From positions 1 to 46,400 of the forward strand of contig DUPU01000223.1 of NCBI GenBank assembly GCA_012838175.1: a DNA stretch of 46,400 nucleotides, given 5' to 3'. The translations under genes were made by a program, and so were the position numbers. Below are positions 27,984 to 37,893 of the stretch, in pieces (the first letter of the stretch is position 1; every line of letters begins with the position of its first letter). This DNA is from Clostridia bacterium. GTDB lineage: Bacteria; Bacillota; Dehalobacteriia; Dehalobacteriales; Dehalobacteriaceae. The notes under the pieces were generated by a model, which saw only the letters and a program-made list of their open reading frames with translations, did no database searches and was not told the DNA's origin.

Positions 27984-28335
27984 TAATCGGAACAGCTAAG
28001 ACCATTACTAAGACTTTTGCGGCAAATTCAACTTTTGTGGCTATGGCCCCCTGCCCGGCATCCCGGCAAACCTGAGCGCCAAATTCCGCAATATAGGAAA
28101 TGCCGATAATTTTAAATATGGTGGCTAAATAAAAGGTATTCAAACTGGCCCGGGAAGCCAATTCTTCAAATATAGAAATTACATAAGAAATTTTTGGAAG
28201 TATTTGGATGAATATCAATGCCCCGACAAAGACACTGATGACCACACCCAGCCCGGGAACCTTGCTTTCATTAACAAATAAGACAAGGACGGTGGTTACC
28301 AATGCCAAACCGATAATGACAAATAAAACTTCCAC
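27943..28335 (-). CDS. spoIIIAD: Stage III sporulation protein AD
   Basis: 130 aa hydrophobic; FKIIGISYIAEFGAQVCRDAGQGAIATKVEFAAKVLVMVLAVPIIAAILE. Confidence 0.95.
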   Translation of the reverse strand: MEVLFVIIGLALVTTVLVLFVNESKVPGLGVVISVFVGALIFIQILPKISYVISIFEELASRASLNTFYLATIFKIIGISYIAEFGAQVCRDAGQGAIATKVEFAAKVLVMVLAVPIIAAILESVVRLLP

Positions 28336-28354
28336 AAAATCTCCTCCTGATTTA

Positions 28355-28558
28355 CTAATAGAGATTAAAAACCGTTTTTACTTGGTGAAAAAGGTCTAGA
28401 ATGACCGGGATAACTTCAATTAATCCCACCGCCAATCCCAAAACCAGCGTTAAATAGGCAAATTCGTCCCGTCCTGCTTGCTTTAAAAACGTATGAATTA
28501 TTGTGACAACTATTGCTAAACATGTGAGAAATAAAATTTCTCCCGTTCCTCCAATCAT
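28355..28558 (-). CDS. spoIIIAC: Stage III sporulation protein AC
   Basis: 67 aa hydrophobic; IHTFLKQAGRDEFAYLTLVLGLAVGLIEVIPVI. Confidence 0.95.
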   Translation of the reverse strand: MIGGTGEILFLTCLAIVVTIIHTFLKQAGRDEFAYLTLVLGLAVGLIEVIPVILDLFHQVKTVFNLY

Positions 28559-28592
28559 ACTAATCGTCCTTTCTTCTCTAATTTAGATAAAA

Positions 28593-29144
28593 TTATATGA
28601 ACATCAGGGTTAATACCAGACCGCAAGCCCAGCCCAAAGTTTGCCATATTTTTTGAAACTGGTTTTTTGTTGTTTCGGCCTCTTTTTCCCTGGTTGCCAA
28701 TTGCATCTTAATACTGGTCAGGCGCTTTAATTGATCCTCCCGGTCTGAAGAACCTAAACCCTGGCCGAATTGTTCCAAGCAGCTCATTTCCCCTTCCGTA
28801 AGCAAAAGATAGGGTGCAACTCTTTCCAATGCCTTCGACCATGCTTCTCCCCCAGTTTGGCCTTGTCCTTCGTTTAACTCCTGACTGACTTCGGCGAAAA
28901 ATTTGGATATTGGTCCCTTTGTTTGTCTTGCCACGGTCTTTAAGGCCTGAGGTAAAGGAGTAAGAGCATAGATGATTTCTGTTTCCAATGCTGCCAAGCC
29001 AAACTGGAGTTGTCTTAGCTCCTCGGTATGTTTAGTCAGATTTCTTCCTAAAACCATACCGATAACACCAAAAGAAATAATAACCAGTAAAGCGCCTATA
29101 AGTTTTAACATTCCTTTAACCTCCTTTCCCGTATGGGTAACCAT
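28593..29144 (-). CDS. spoIIIAB: Stage III sporulation protein AB
   Basis: 183 aa; FGVIGMVLGRNLTKHTEELRQLQFGLAALETEIIYALTPLPQALKTVA; true start probably MLKLIGALL. Confidence 0.95.
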   Translation of the reverse strand: MVTHTGKEVKGMLKLIGALLVIISFGVIGMVLGRNLTKHTEELRQLQFGLAALETEIIYALTPLPQALKTVARQTKGPISKFFAEVSQELNEGQGQTGGEAWSKALERVAPYLLLTEGEMSCLEQFGQGLGSSDREDQLKRLTSIKMQLATREKEAETTKNQFQKIWQTLGWACGLVLTLMFI

Positions 29145-30124
29145 TCCTCATTGAAAATATTTTCGATGGTTCCAGGTCCGCGTCTGCGACTCAAAACCAC
29201 ATAACGCTCAAAAACTTTTTGGGCTAAGATTTCTTTGATTACCGGCCGTCGCAAAATATCTTCCTTGTTATAACCATGAACTGTAGTTAACAGCTTTATT
29301 CCGGCATTTATTACTTCTTCGATAGCATCGGCATCCTCTTTCCGGCCTATTTCATCAGTGGCAATAACCTGAGGTGACATGGAACGGACCAACATCATCA
29401 TTCCTTCCCCTTTAGGACAACCGTCTAAAACATCAGTGCGTCGTCCAATAGGCAGCTGTGGGATACCTTCCCTACACCCGGCAATCTCCGAACGTTCATC
29501 CACCAAACCCACATCGACAGGGGAAAACCCGGAAAATCCATTGGACAGCATACATATAATGTCCCTTAGTAAAGTAGTTTTTCCGGCGCGAGGCGGAGAA
29601 ATTATTAAGGTATTTAAAAAAACCCCTCCCTTAACTAAATGCCGGATAATTTGTAAAGCCGCACCGGATACACAGCGTGCAACCCGGATATTCACCCCGG
29701 ATATCTGTTTTAAAGTTCTCACCCTCCCCCTGTCTAAAACAGCCCGTCCTACAAAACCTGTCCTATGGCCCCCGGGAAGAGTAAGAAACCCCTTTCTTAA
29801 TTCTTCTTCCAAAGCATAGAGTGAAGAATTACATAAAAGGGCAACAGTTTTTTGCATATTCTCTTCATTGCAATAAACACTGTGTTCCCATCTTGTGCTT
29901 AATCCCCCGTCTTTTCTTAAATACTTGTCTTCCGTCCTCTGCTTCAGCAAAACAGGAGCATTAATTCTCAGGCGAATTTCTTCCAAAACCTCCAGCTCAT
30001 AGTCAGGAATCTGAGAAACCAGCATCCGCAAATCAGGGGATAAAAAAGGGAGTACTTCCTGTCTGATATTTTGTGCAATGGGAAAAGAGCCGCCACTCCT
30101 TGATATCTCAAAAGTATTTGTCAC
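29105..30124 (-). CDS. spoIIIAA: Stage III sporulation protein AA (secretion-type ATPase)
   Basis: 339 aa; ISPPRAGKTTLLRDI Walker A, VGLVDERSEIAGCREG, VIATDEIGRKEDADAIEEVINAG. Confidence 0.97.
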   Translation of the reverse strand: MTNTFEISRSGGSFPIAQNIRQEVLPFLSPDLRMLVSQIPDYELEVLEEIRLRINAPVLLKQRTEDKYLRKDGGLSTRWEHSVYCNEENMQKTVALLCNSSLYALEEELRKGFLTLPGGHRTGFVGRAVLDRGRVRTLKQISGVNIRVARCVSGAALQIIRHLVKGGVFLNTLIISPPRAGKTTLLRDIICMLSNGFSGFSPVDVGLVDERSEIAGCREGIPQLPIGRRTDVLDGCPKGEGMMMLVRSMSPQVIATDEIGRKEDADAIEEVINAGIKLLTTVHGYNKEDILRRPVIKEILAQKVFERYVVLSRRRGPGTIENIFNEEWLPIRERRLKEC

Positions 30125-30174
30125 CTTTGTCCCTCCTTATACCCTATTCATATTAATGGGACAAGCAAATTAGA

Positions 30175-30202
30175 ACAAAAAAAAGAAGGCTTGCGCCTTC
30201 TT
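30175..30202 (-). terminator. Intrinsic terminator of the CD1247-type gene
   Basis: Minus strand AAGAAGGC-GCAA-GCCTTCTT-TTTTTT; perfect 8-bp stem touching the stop codon. Confidence 0.92.
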
Positions 30203-30656
30203 AGATATCTTCCGTCTCTTTAATTTCTTCTTCCTCTGGGATATCATCATGCTTCTCTTCGTCGCATGAGTACGGCTCATCATAACTCCCGTCATTAATA
30301 AAGACTACTTCATTACAACGGGGACAGGTAACCTCTACTAAATCATCATCCTCTAAGATGTCAGCATCGAAACAAACTATATCGTGACAACGGGGACATT
30401 TAACTTCTACATAGTCTGTGTCGTCCTCTTCGTCTTCATAAAAATCTTCTTCTAAATCACTAAGGTCATCATCGATACTCTCTAAATATTCTTCCATATC
30501 CTCCTGCTGTATTCTAAGATCTTCAATGGATGAGGCAATTTCTTCCAAGACATTGATTATTTGCTTAATAAGCTTGCCTTCTTTACTCTCGCTGGAAATA
30601 TCCATACCTTCCGCTAAACCTTTCAAATATGCTACTTGTTCTTTCAAATCTTTCAT
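30201..30656 (-). CDS. CD1247 N-terminal domain-containing acidic Zn-ribbon protein
   Basis: 151 aa; MKDLKEQVAYLKGLAEGMDISSESKEGKLIKQIINVLEEIA, two CPRC pairs (CPRCHDIVCF, CPRCNEVVFI). Confidence 0.88.
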   Translation of the reverse strand: MKDLKEQVAYLKGLAEGMDISSESKEGKLIKQIINVLEEIASSIEDLRIQQEDMEEYLESIDDDLSDLEEDFYEDEEDDTDYVEVKCPRCHDIVCFDADILEDDDLVEVTCPRCNEVVFINDGSYDEPYSCDEEKHDDIPEEEEIKETEDI

Positions 30657-30729
30657 TTTTAACCTCCTTTCTATAATGATGCCTAAACCAGCCTTATCTA
30701 TTATTCCACATTTTAGGGAATTTTACTCC

Positions 30730-31290
30730 TTATGCTCGTCCGATATATTCTCCGGTCTTGGTATTAACCACTATTACATCTCCAACATTGATAAAAAAGG
30801 GCACCCTAACCACTGCACCGGTTTCCAAGGTAGCGGGTTTTGATCCCCCGGAAGCAGTATCCCCTTTGATGCCCGGCTCAGTATCAGTAACCTCCAGTTC
30901 AACCTGGCTAGGTAAGTCCACACCTATTACATTTCCTTGGAAGAGAAGGAGGAACAGATTCATATTCTCTTTGAGAAACTTTTTACCCTCGCCTACCTGC
31001 TCATCACTTAAGGGCATTTGTTCAAAATTATTTACATCCATTAAAATAAATGATTCACCGTCATGATATAAATACTGCATTTCTTTTCGTTCCAAATGAG
31101 CTTTGGGTAGCTTTTCCCCTGCTGCAAAAGTTTTTTCCACTACTGCTCCGGTGCGTACATTCTTTAGCTTGGACCGCACAAAAGCGGAACCTTTGCCGGG
31201 TTTAACATGCTGAAAATCCACTACTTGATAGGCATCACCATCTATTTCAATGGTTACCCCTGTGCGGAAATCATTGGTAGAAATCATCAA
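30730..31290 (-). CDS. efp: Elongation factor P
   Basis: 186 aa; [61 protein letters not shown]. Confidence 0.99.
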   Translation of the reverse strand: MMISTNDFRTGVTIEIDGDAYQVVDFQHVKPGKGSAFVRSKLKNVRTGAVVEKTFAAGEKLPKAHLERKEMQYLYHDGESFILMDVNNFEQMPLSDEQVGEGKKFLKENMNLFLLLFQGNVIGVDLPSQVELEVTDTEPGIKGDTASGGSKPATLETGAVVRVPFFINVGDVIVVNTKTGEYIGRA

Positions 31291-31358
31291 AATACCCCCT
31301 AGTTGAAAAAATTTATGTTTTTTAAGACCCCGGCACCGATAAGGTAACCGAAACCCAA

Positions 31359-31805
31359 TTATCTATTAATATTCTTGATCAGTTGCAAGGCTGCCCAAAA
31401 TGCCATTTCATATCCATAGTGCCCAAAACCGCTGATTTGACCCCAAACCACAGGAGCAATTACAGAATGCCGTCTGAATTCTTCCCTGGCATAGATATTC
31501 GATAAATGCACTTCTATAACAGGGGTTTTTATCCCTTTTACCGCATCACGAATGGCTATACTATAATGGGTATAGGCAGCCGGGTTTAAAATCACACAAT
31601 CTGCCTCTATGCCTTCTTTATGTAAGAAATCAATTATTTCTCCTTCTGAATTAGACTGGAAACAAACAATCTCTATGTTATGTTCTTTTGCTAACCGGGT
31701 AAGGTTTTGATTTACATCGTCCAGGGAAACATTCCCATAAATCTCCGGTTCCCGTTGGCCTAACAAATTAAGATTTGGGCCATGAAGTACGAGAATCTTT
31801 GCCAT
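31359..31805 (-). CDS. aroQ: Type II 3-dehydroquinate dehydratase
   Basis: 148 aa; [49 protein letters not shown]. Confidence 0.98.
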   Translation of the reverse strand: MAKILVLHGPNLNLLGQREPEIYGNVSLDDVNQNLTRLAKEHNIEIVCFQSNSEGEIIDFLHKEGIEADCVILNPAAYTHYSIAIRDAVKGIKTPVIEVHLSNIYAREEFRRHSVIAPVVWGQISGFGHYGYEMAFWAALQLIKNINR

Positions 31806-31896
31806 ACCTTACCACCGCCCTTTCGTTAGCATTTTATCATAGATTTTTTCCTTTGACCAGATTTAACTTGAGATAAGATTTCAAGCCAACACCTGA

Positions 31897-33246
31897 TTAA
31901 TTGCCGCTAACGGTCATTTCACTGATTCTAAGAGTTGGGCTTCCTTTACCGACAAAAAAAGTCAGATCCGAACCCACAGCATCAACGTTGTTAAATAAGT
32001 CAAAAATATTCCCTGCAATGGCAATGCCTCGTACCGGTTTAGTTAATTCTCCCTTTTCAATCAATATTCCTGCCGCTCCTAAGGAAAAGTCCCCTGAAAT
32101 GGGATTAGCTGTATGCATGCCTAATACATCTGTAATGTAAATTCCTTCCCTTATTTGGTTTAATAATCGGTCTTTGGGAAAGGTCCCGTTTTCAATATAA
32201 AAATTAGTGGTACCAACCTCAGGAGTACTTTTATAAGATCCTCTCACACCGTTTCCTGTGGAATCTTTTCCCTCTTTTGCCGCTGTGTAGGTATTATATA
32301 AAAAACCCGTTAATACCCCCTTGTTAATTAAAACATTTTTCCGGCAAGGAACACCTTCTCCGTCAAAAGGCGCGGACATGATACCTCCCGGCTTTGACCC
32401 ATCATCTATTATTGAAATTAAGGGGGATATAATCTCTTCTTTCAGTCTGCCTGCCAATCTTGATTTTCCTTTCTGTACTGATTCCGCAGACAGGGAATGG
32501 GCCAATAAACCCAGAAAATTAGTGGCCACATAAGGATCAATCACGGCAACCATATTCTTGGTATTAATGCTTTTTGCACCCAACATGCGCACAGCCTTTT
32601 GGGCAGCCTCAACAGCAATAAACTCCGGATCCAGTTCCCGGTATTTTAGTTTGTATTGAAATCCAAAACCTGTTTGAGAATCCCCGTCTTCTTCTGCCAC
32701 CAAAAAGGCAGAAGCGCCGCAATATGCTCCCTGATACATCCCGGAAACACCTAATGAATTAAAAACAGCTACTTCATAGCTGGAGTCGGAATAAGCACAT
32801 CTTTCCGTAATTTTAACCCGAGAGTCAAATTTTCGGGCACGATGTTCTATATCTTTCGCCAAAGCAATTTTTTCTTCCACAGGTACCCGGGGGATATCTC
32901 CGTCAAATAAGTCCAGTTCAGGATATTTCTCCGCGGGTTTGGGCGGTAATAGATAATATTCGTCCCGGGCGGTGCTTCGTGCATTGGCAATGGCCTGGGA
33001 AACCATTTGATCTAAGGCAGAGTCCGAAAAATCGGAAGAATAGACAAAACCAATTTGGCTATTATGAAATATTCTAATACTTAATCCTTGTTCCTCGGCT
33101 AGTTTCATAGTTTCCACCTGTTGGTTGCTGACTTCAACAAATAAATCCCTGGACCTGCTTATAAAGACTTCCGCCGACGATACCCCCAAGGAAGAAGCTT
33201 TTTGCAGTACCTTTTCCCCAATTTTTTGCAGATTTATTTCTGACAA
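31897..33246 (-). CDS. pmbA: TldD/PmbA family protein, PmbA/TldE type
   Basis: 449 aa; SRSRDLFVEVSNQQVETMKLAEEQGLSIRIF, NGVRGSYKSTPEVGTTNFYIENG, GDFSLGAAGILIEKGE. Confidence 0.93.
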   Translation of the reverse strand: MSEINLQKIGEKVLQKASSLGVSSAEVFISRSRDLFVEVSNQQVETMKLAEEQGLSIRIFHNSQIGFVYSSDFSDSALDQMVSQAIANARSTARDEYYLLPPKPAEKYPELDLFDGDIPRVPVEEKIALAKDIEHRARKFDSRVKITERCAYSDSSYEVAVFNSLGVSGMYQGAYCGASAFLVAEEDGDSQTGFGFQYKLKYRELDPEFIAVEAAQKAVRMLGAKSINTKNMVAVIDPYVATNFLGLLAHSLSAESVQKGKSRLAGRLKEEIISPLISIIDDGSKPGGIMSAPFDGEGVPCRKNVLINKGVLTGFLYNTYTAAKEGKDSTGNGVRGSYKSTPEVGTTNFYIENGTFPKDRLLNQIREGIYITDVLGMHTANPISGDFSLGAAGILIEKGELTKPVRGIAIAGNIFDLFNNVDAVGSDLTFFVGKGSPTLRISEMTVSGN

Positions 33247-33391
33247 CTATTTTTCCTCCTCAAAATTTCCACTATATTTATTGGATAGTATTATTCAACT
33301 AAAGTAAAAGTATTCCTTCTAAAATATGAAGATTAATCAGGTTTACATTAGAAAGAACTTCATTTAATATTAGATAGTTTAACTTTAAAGA

Positions 33392-33416
33392 TAAAAAAAG
33401 GAACCAACCTGGTCCC
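33392..33416 (-). terminator. Intrinsic terminator downstream of the histidine kinase gene
   Basis: Minus strand GGGACC-aggtt-GGTTCC-TTTTTTT. Confidence 0.75.
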
Positions 33417-33471
33417 ATAAACTTAAATAATTTTTAAGATAGTAAAAAAGTCCGTAGCTTTTTAGAAAAAA

Positions 33472-34620
33472 TTATGGATTTTGATTCTGGTCAGGATATT
33501 TGGAAACATGATATAAGTGAACTGTAACAGACACTCCCTTATCCGGATTATTAGCAATGCAAATTTCTCCACCATGATTCTTAATGATACTTTGGGCCAG
33601 AGTTAACCCTAAGCCCGGCGCCTCTTCTTTGGTGGTAAAGAAAGGTTCAAAGAGGCGAGACATGTTTTTATCTGGAATACCGCATCCTGAGTCTTTAAAG
33701 GTAATAATTGTCTTGTCAGATTTTTCAACATTAAGGGCAGAGATTTCAATTATCCCTTGCTCGGAAAAATCCACTGCGTTTTCCAGGATATTTCCAAAGG
33801 CCTGACTGATTTGTTCCACGTCCAAGTACATTAATGGAGAATCCCCAAATGATGTATACTCAAAAATGATGTCTTTTAATAAGGCTTTTTGTTTGACCCG
33901 CTTGATCGCCTCCTCTATCACTTGTTCCAATGATACCAAAATAAAATTAGGCGCCGCCGGCCGAACATAAAGCAAAAAATCTTTAATAAAATTATTGGCT
34001 CGGTCCAATTCATCCAAAGCCACCTGAAGATATTCCTTTTTAGGCGACACTTTAAGACTATTTTGAGTCAATTGAATAAATCCCCGCACAGTGGTTAAGG
34101 GATTGCGTATTTCATGGGCTAATCCGGAGGCTACCTGATGAATAAAACCGCGCATATTACAATAAGTTGATGCTTCATTAATTGATTTAAGCCTGGTAAT
34201 ATCTTTGGCAATAAGTATAGTACCAACTATCCGGTGGTTTTCCCTTATTAAAAAGATATCCAATAAAAATGTAATGCTTTGACCGTTTATAATACAGCTT
34301 ACTTCTCGATTAAATAATTCCCTTTTGTTTTGCAGAGAACTTTGAGCCAAATTTATAATTATTGATAATAAGCTGTTCTCAAAATTACCAAAGGATGAAA
34401 AAGCTTTCGTCATTTCCATAAATCGTTTAGCGACAGTATTAACCCAAAGAATTTCTCCATTTTTATCCACTAAAAAAATCCCGTCAGGAAAGTCTTGAAG
34501 AAAATCATTATAAAACTTTTCCAATGATAAAGGATTAAAATTAAATAATTTTTTTATTTTGCTGGAAAAGGTATTATCGGTAGTTAATACCAACCCTTGT
34601 GTTAATTCTGTGCCGGACAT
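33472..34620 (-). CDS. Soluble PAS-domain sensor histidine kinase (orphan)
   Basis: 382 aa; PAS (FPDGIFLVDKNGEILWVNTVAKRFMEM), H-box LAHEIRNPLTTVRGFIQL, N/G boxes (NILENAVDFSEQG, KDSGCGIPDKNMSRLFEPFFTTKEEAPGLGLTLAQSIIKNHGG); no evident TM. Confidence 0.93.
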   Translation of the reverse strand: MSGTELTQGLVLTTDNTFSSKIKKLFNFNPLSLEKFYNDFLQDFPDGIFLVDKNGEILWVNTVAKRFMEMTKAFSSFGNFENSLLSIIINLAQSSLQNKRELFNREVSCIINGQSITFLLDIFLIRENHRIVGTILIAKDITRLKSINEASTYCNMRGFIHQVASGLAHEIRNPLTTVRGFIQLTQNSLKVSPKKEYLQVALDELDRANNFIKDFLLYVRPAAPNFILVSLEQVIEEAIKRVKQKALLKDIIFEYTSFGDSPLMYLDVEQISQAFGNILENAVDFSEQGIIEISALNVEKSDKTIITFKDSGCGIPDKNMSRLFEPFFTTKEEAPGLGLTLAQSIIKNHGGEICIANNPDKGVSVTVHLYHVSKYPDQNQNP

Positions 34621-34769
34621 GGACCCACCTTATTTTTGCCGTATTATTGTTTATTTTGCCTTATATTGTATATTACAACATCTTTTTCTATTTTCCTATC
34701 ATGAGAATCAAAGTTTTTTACGATTGTTTCTCTGAATTTTCGACTAATTACAGCAGATATTAAGGTAAA

Positions 34770-34802
34770 ATTAAAAAATACGGTAAATACCGCATTTTTT
34801 GT
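34770..34802 (-). terminator. Possible bidirectional terminator downstream of tldD
   Basis: AAAAAATaCGGTAaaTACCGcATTTTTT. Confidence 0.55.
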
Positions 34803-34837
34803 GTAATAAAACATTGAATATATTCTGATTAACAAGA

Positions 34838-36265
34838 TTAAAGTCTTTTTATCCCTTTCTTCTCCGCTGATTTTTCATGGGCCGTTCCGCCAACAATTAG
34901 TTCTTTTATCCGAATGGTAGGCTGAGCATCGGAAACCGGGGCGCCTTGGCCGTCTTTTCCGCAAGTACCAATGGCAAATCCCAGATCACGACCAACCCGA
35001 TCAACTTGAACCAAGGCTTCCGGACCGTTCCCGGTCAAGGTAGCTCCCCGCACCATTTTTTTTATTTCGCCTTCTTCAATCAAATAACCCTCCGCCACAT
35101 CAAAAACAAAATCACCGTTAGTTGTATTTACTTGACCCCCGCCCATTTTTCGTACCAAAAGACCTTTTTTGGTTTCTTTAATGATTTTTTCCGGATCTTC
35201 TTTTCCCGGCGCGATATAAGTATTTGTCATTCTGGGAATTGGCTTTTCCCGAAAAGACTCACGTCTCCCGTTTCCCGTTGATTCCCGGTGGTCTTTTTCA
35301 CTCGTCAGATAATCGTACATATAGTCTTTCAGGACCCCGCCGTCTATTAAAACTTTTTTCCGGCCGTGGTTTCCTTCATCGTCAAAGCGCATGGTGCCGT
35401 ATTTTCCCTTTATCGTTGCATCATCCACAACGGTAACCAAAGGGGAGGCAACATTTTGTTCTAATTTGCCGCTATATACGGACAGCTTTTTCTGCACCAG
35501 GTCGGCTTCCAAACCATGACCGCAGGCCTCATGCACCATTGTCCCCCCTGCTTCCGCTGCCATCACCACCGGCATTTTTCCAGCAGGAGCCGGATCTGCT
35601 TGAAGAAGGGAAATAGCCCGGCGGCTGGCTGTCTCTCCTATTTCTTCGGAGGAATGGGTTTTAAAAATTTCATAACCTTCTGTCCCGCCAAAAGCCTCAT
35701 AACCTGTTTGCACCTGGCCGGCATCAGAGGCAACTGAATTAACGACAAAACGAGTACGGATTCTCCTGTCCTCCACAAAAACACCAAGAGAATTGGCGAT
35801 AACCACATCTTGAATAGTGTCACCGTAACCCACAGTCACCTGTTTAATTTTTTCATCTACTCCCCGGGCTGCCTTATTAGCCTGTTCCACCTGGCCTACT
35901 TTATCGGAAACAGGCACTTTATCCGGTGGCAGTTCCACATCAAAATCAAAGTGAGGCAGTTTTTTATGAACTTTTATAGGTCTAGTCCGGAGTCCGCTCT
36001 TTGCAGCTCTGGAAGCAACATTTGCAATTTGTAACAGACTGTGGAGTGACAAATCGTTAGTATAGGCATAAGAAGTAGCGGAACCGTTTATTACTCTAAC
36101 TCCGGCCCCGATATCTATTCCCGTATTTACCCGCTCAATTTTATTATCTTCACATCCGATTGCGGTAGTAATTTTCTTTTCTAAAAAAATATCAGCAAAG
36201 TCGCCCCCCTCTGCCAAAGCTGCTTCTAATATTTTTTCCAACTCATTTTTTGAGAGCATTAGCAA
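34838..36265 (-). CDS. tldD: TldD family metallopeptidase
   Basis: 475 aa; HEACGHGLEAD (HExxxH metal site), TNTYIAPGKEDPEKIIKETKKGLLVRKMGGGQVNTTNGDFVFDVAEGYLIEEGEI. Confidence 0.95.
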   Translation of the reverse strand: MLMLSKNELEKILEAALAEGGDFADIFLEKKITTAIGCEDNKIERVNTGIDIGAGVRVINGSATSYAYTNDLSLHSLLQIANVASRAAKSGLRTRPIKVHKKLPHFDFDVELPPDKVPVSDKVGQVEQANKAARGVDEKIKQVTVGYGDTIQDVVIANSLGVFVEDRRIRTRFVVNSVASDAGQVQTGYEAFGGTEGYEIFKTHSSEEIGETASRRAISLLQADPAPAGKMPVVMAAEAGGTMVHEACGHGLEADLVQKKLSVYSGKLEQNVASPLVTVVDDATIKGKYGTMRFDDEGNHGRKKVLIDGGVLKDYMYDYLTSEKDHRESTGNGRRESFREKPIPRMTNTYIAPGKEDPEKIIKETKKGLLVRKMGGGQVNTTNGDFVFDVAEGYLIEEGEIKKMVRGATLTGNGPEALVQVDRVGRDLGFAIGTCGKDGQGAPVSDAQPTIRIKELIVGGTAHEKSAEKKGIKRL

Positions 36266-36291
36266 ACAATCCTTTCAAAATAAAAAAGTTT

Positions 36292-37380
36292 TTATTTTAC
36301 CAGTTCCTGCTCCAACACTTTTCTCATCAATTCTGAGTCAACAGGAGACAAGATTACCGACCCGATTGACGTAGGGAGGATAAAATTAATATTACCATCC
36401 TGCGCCTTTTTATCCCTTTGGATATAAAACCATAAATCGTCCCATGAAATATCGGAATAAGAAACAGGAAGCCCCGTCTTTCCAATGAGATTCTTGATCC
36501 GCTCCTCTTCGCCTGAGGAAATCAATCCCATTTCCCGGGCAATACATGCAGCTCCTACCATACCAATGGCTACCGCCTCCCCATGGCTGTATTTTTGATA
36601 AGAAGTGGCGGCCTCTAACCCATGACCGATAGTATGCCCGAAATTCAAAATCGCTCTTAGTCCCTGTTCTCGCTCGTCTTTACTGACTACCTGCGCCTTT
36701 ATCAGGCAAGACTTCTCTACCACATCCATCCAGTATTCTAAATTATCAATGTTTTCAAGAAAAGGGTGTTCTTCCAAGTAAGAATATAGACTATGGTTAG
36801 AAATTACTCCGTATTTTATTATTTCCGCAAAACCTGATCTAATTTCTCCGGAAGATAGTGTAAGAAGAGTCGCTATATCCATGAAAACCATCCGGGGTTG
36901 GTAAAATGCACCGATCATATTTTTCCCCTGAGGGTGATTTACTGCCACTTTTCCCCCGATGCTGGCATCCACTTGGGCTAATAAAGTGGTAGGGACCTGA
37001 ATAAAATTTATTCCCCGCATATAGGTTGCGGCAGCAAAACCGGCCATATCTCCCACGACCCCTCCGCCTAAGGCAATGATACTGCTCTGACGGTCTAATC
37101 CGGCATTAAAGGCACAATCATAAATGAAAGCGACATTATCTAAATTCTTATAATTTTCACCGTCAGGCAAGACAGCCTTATGTACGGAAAATCCTGTTTC
37201 TTTTAACGTATCGATAAGAGATTCGGCGTATAATGGTTCTACCTTTGTATTGGTGACAATCAGCACCTTGCCTCTTAAACCTAATTTTCTCATTTCCGGG
37301 CCTAATCGGGATAAATTGTTAATACCAATATGGATTTGGTAGCTTCTGGTTCCTAAAGCAAGTTCAACTTTTTTCATCAA
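36292..37380 (-). CDS. aroB: 3-dehydroquinate synthase
   Basis: 362 aa; LGGGVVGDMAGFAAATYMRGINFIQVPTTLLAQVDASIGGKVAVNHPQGKNMIGAFYQP. Confidence 0.98.
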   Translation of the reverse strand: MMKKVELALGTRSYQIHIGINNLSRLGPEMRKLGLRGKVLIVTNTKVEPLYAESLIDTLKETGFSVHKAVLPDGENYKNLDNVAFIYDCAFNAGLDRQSSIIALGGGVVGDMAGFAAATYMRGINFIQVPTTLLAQVDASIGGKVAVNHPQGKNMIGAFYQPRMVFMDIATLLTLSSGEIRSGFAEIIKYGVISNHSLYSYLEEHPFLENIDNLEYWMDVVEKSCLIKAQVVSKDEREQGLRAILNFGHTIGHGLEAATSYQKYSHGEAVAIGMVGAACIAREMGLISSGEEERIKNLIGKTGLPVSYSDISWDDLWFYIQRDKKAQDGNINFILPTSIGSVILSPVDSELMRKVLEQELVK

Positions 37381-37891
37381 TCCATTCTTCCTTTAGTATT
37401 TTCACTATTTCTTCCGCCGATTCTTCAATATTTCTCCCTGAAGTATCAAAGATAATATCCGCACACCGAATATAAGATTCCTTTCTTTCTGCTATCAATT
37501 TATTGATATTATCCAAATTTTTGCCTTTTGCCAGCAAGGGACGAGTATTTTTTCGGGAGACTCTTTCCAGAATAATCTCCGGTCTCGCCGTTAAAAGAAC
37601 TATTTTTCCCAGCTTTTTCAGCTTCTCTGCATTGGCTTCATTAAGGGTCATACCCCCTCCGGTAGCAACCACCAAATTATCTTTCCCGATTAATTTGTTA
37701 ATTACCAGAGACTCCTCGGATCGGAAACGTATTTCCCCGTATTTACGAAAAATTTGGTTAATTGTTAATCCGGTAATTTCCTCTACCATTTGATCCGTAT
37801 CAACAAATTGATAACCTAATATTTTGGCAACCACCCGACCGATGGCGCTCTTTCCGGTACCCATAAAACCAATTAAAACCACATTTGACAT
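37364..37891 (-). CDS. aroK: Shikimate kinase
   Basis: 175 aa; VVLIGFMGTGKSAIGRVVAKILGYQFVDTDQMVEE, VVATGGGMTL. Confidence 0.97.
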   Translation of the reverse strand: MSNVVLIGFMGTGKSAIGRVVAKILGYQFVDTDQMVEEITGLTINQIFRKYGEIRFRSEESLVINKLIGKDNLVVATGGGMTLNEANAEKLKKLGKIVLLTARPEIILERVSRKNTRPLLAKGKNLDNINKLIAERKESYIRCADIIFDTSGRNIEESAEEIVKILKEEWIDEKS

Positions 37892-37893
37892 AT

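Noticed and set aside
30125-30182. Sigma-E promoter upstream of spoIIIAA
   Set aside because: Expected on biological grounds, but I could not find a convincing -35/-10 match by eye.
34644-34835. 63-aa minus-strand ORF between tldD and the histidine kinase
   Set aside because: AT-rich, overlaps a terminator-like hairpin, no RBS or homologous features; not supported as a RiPP precursor.
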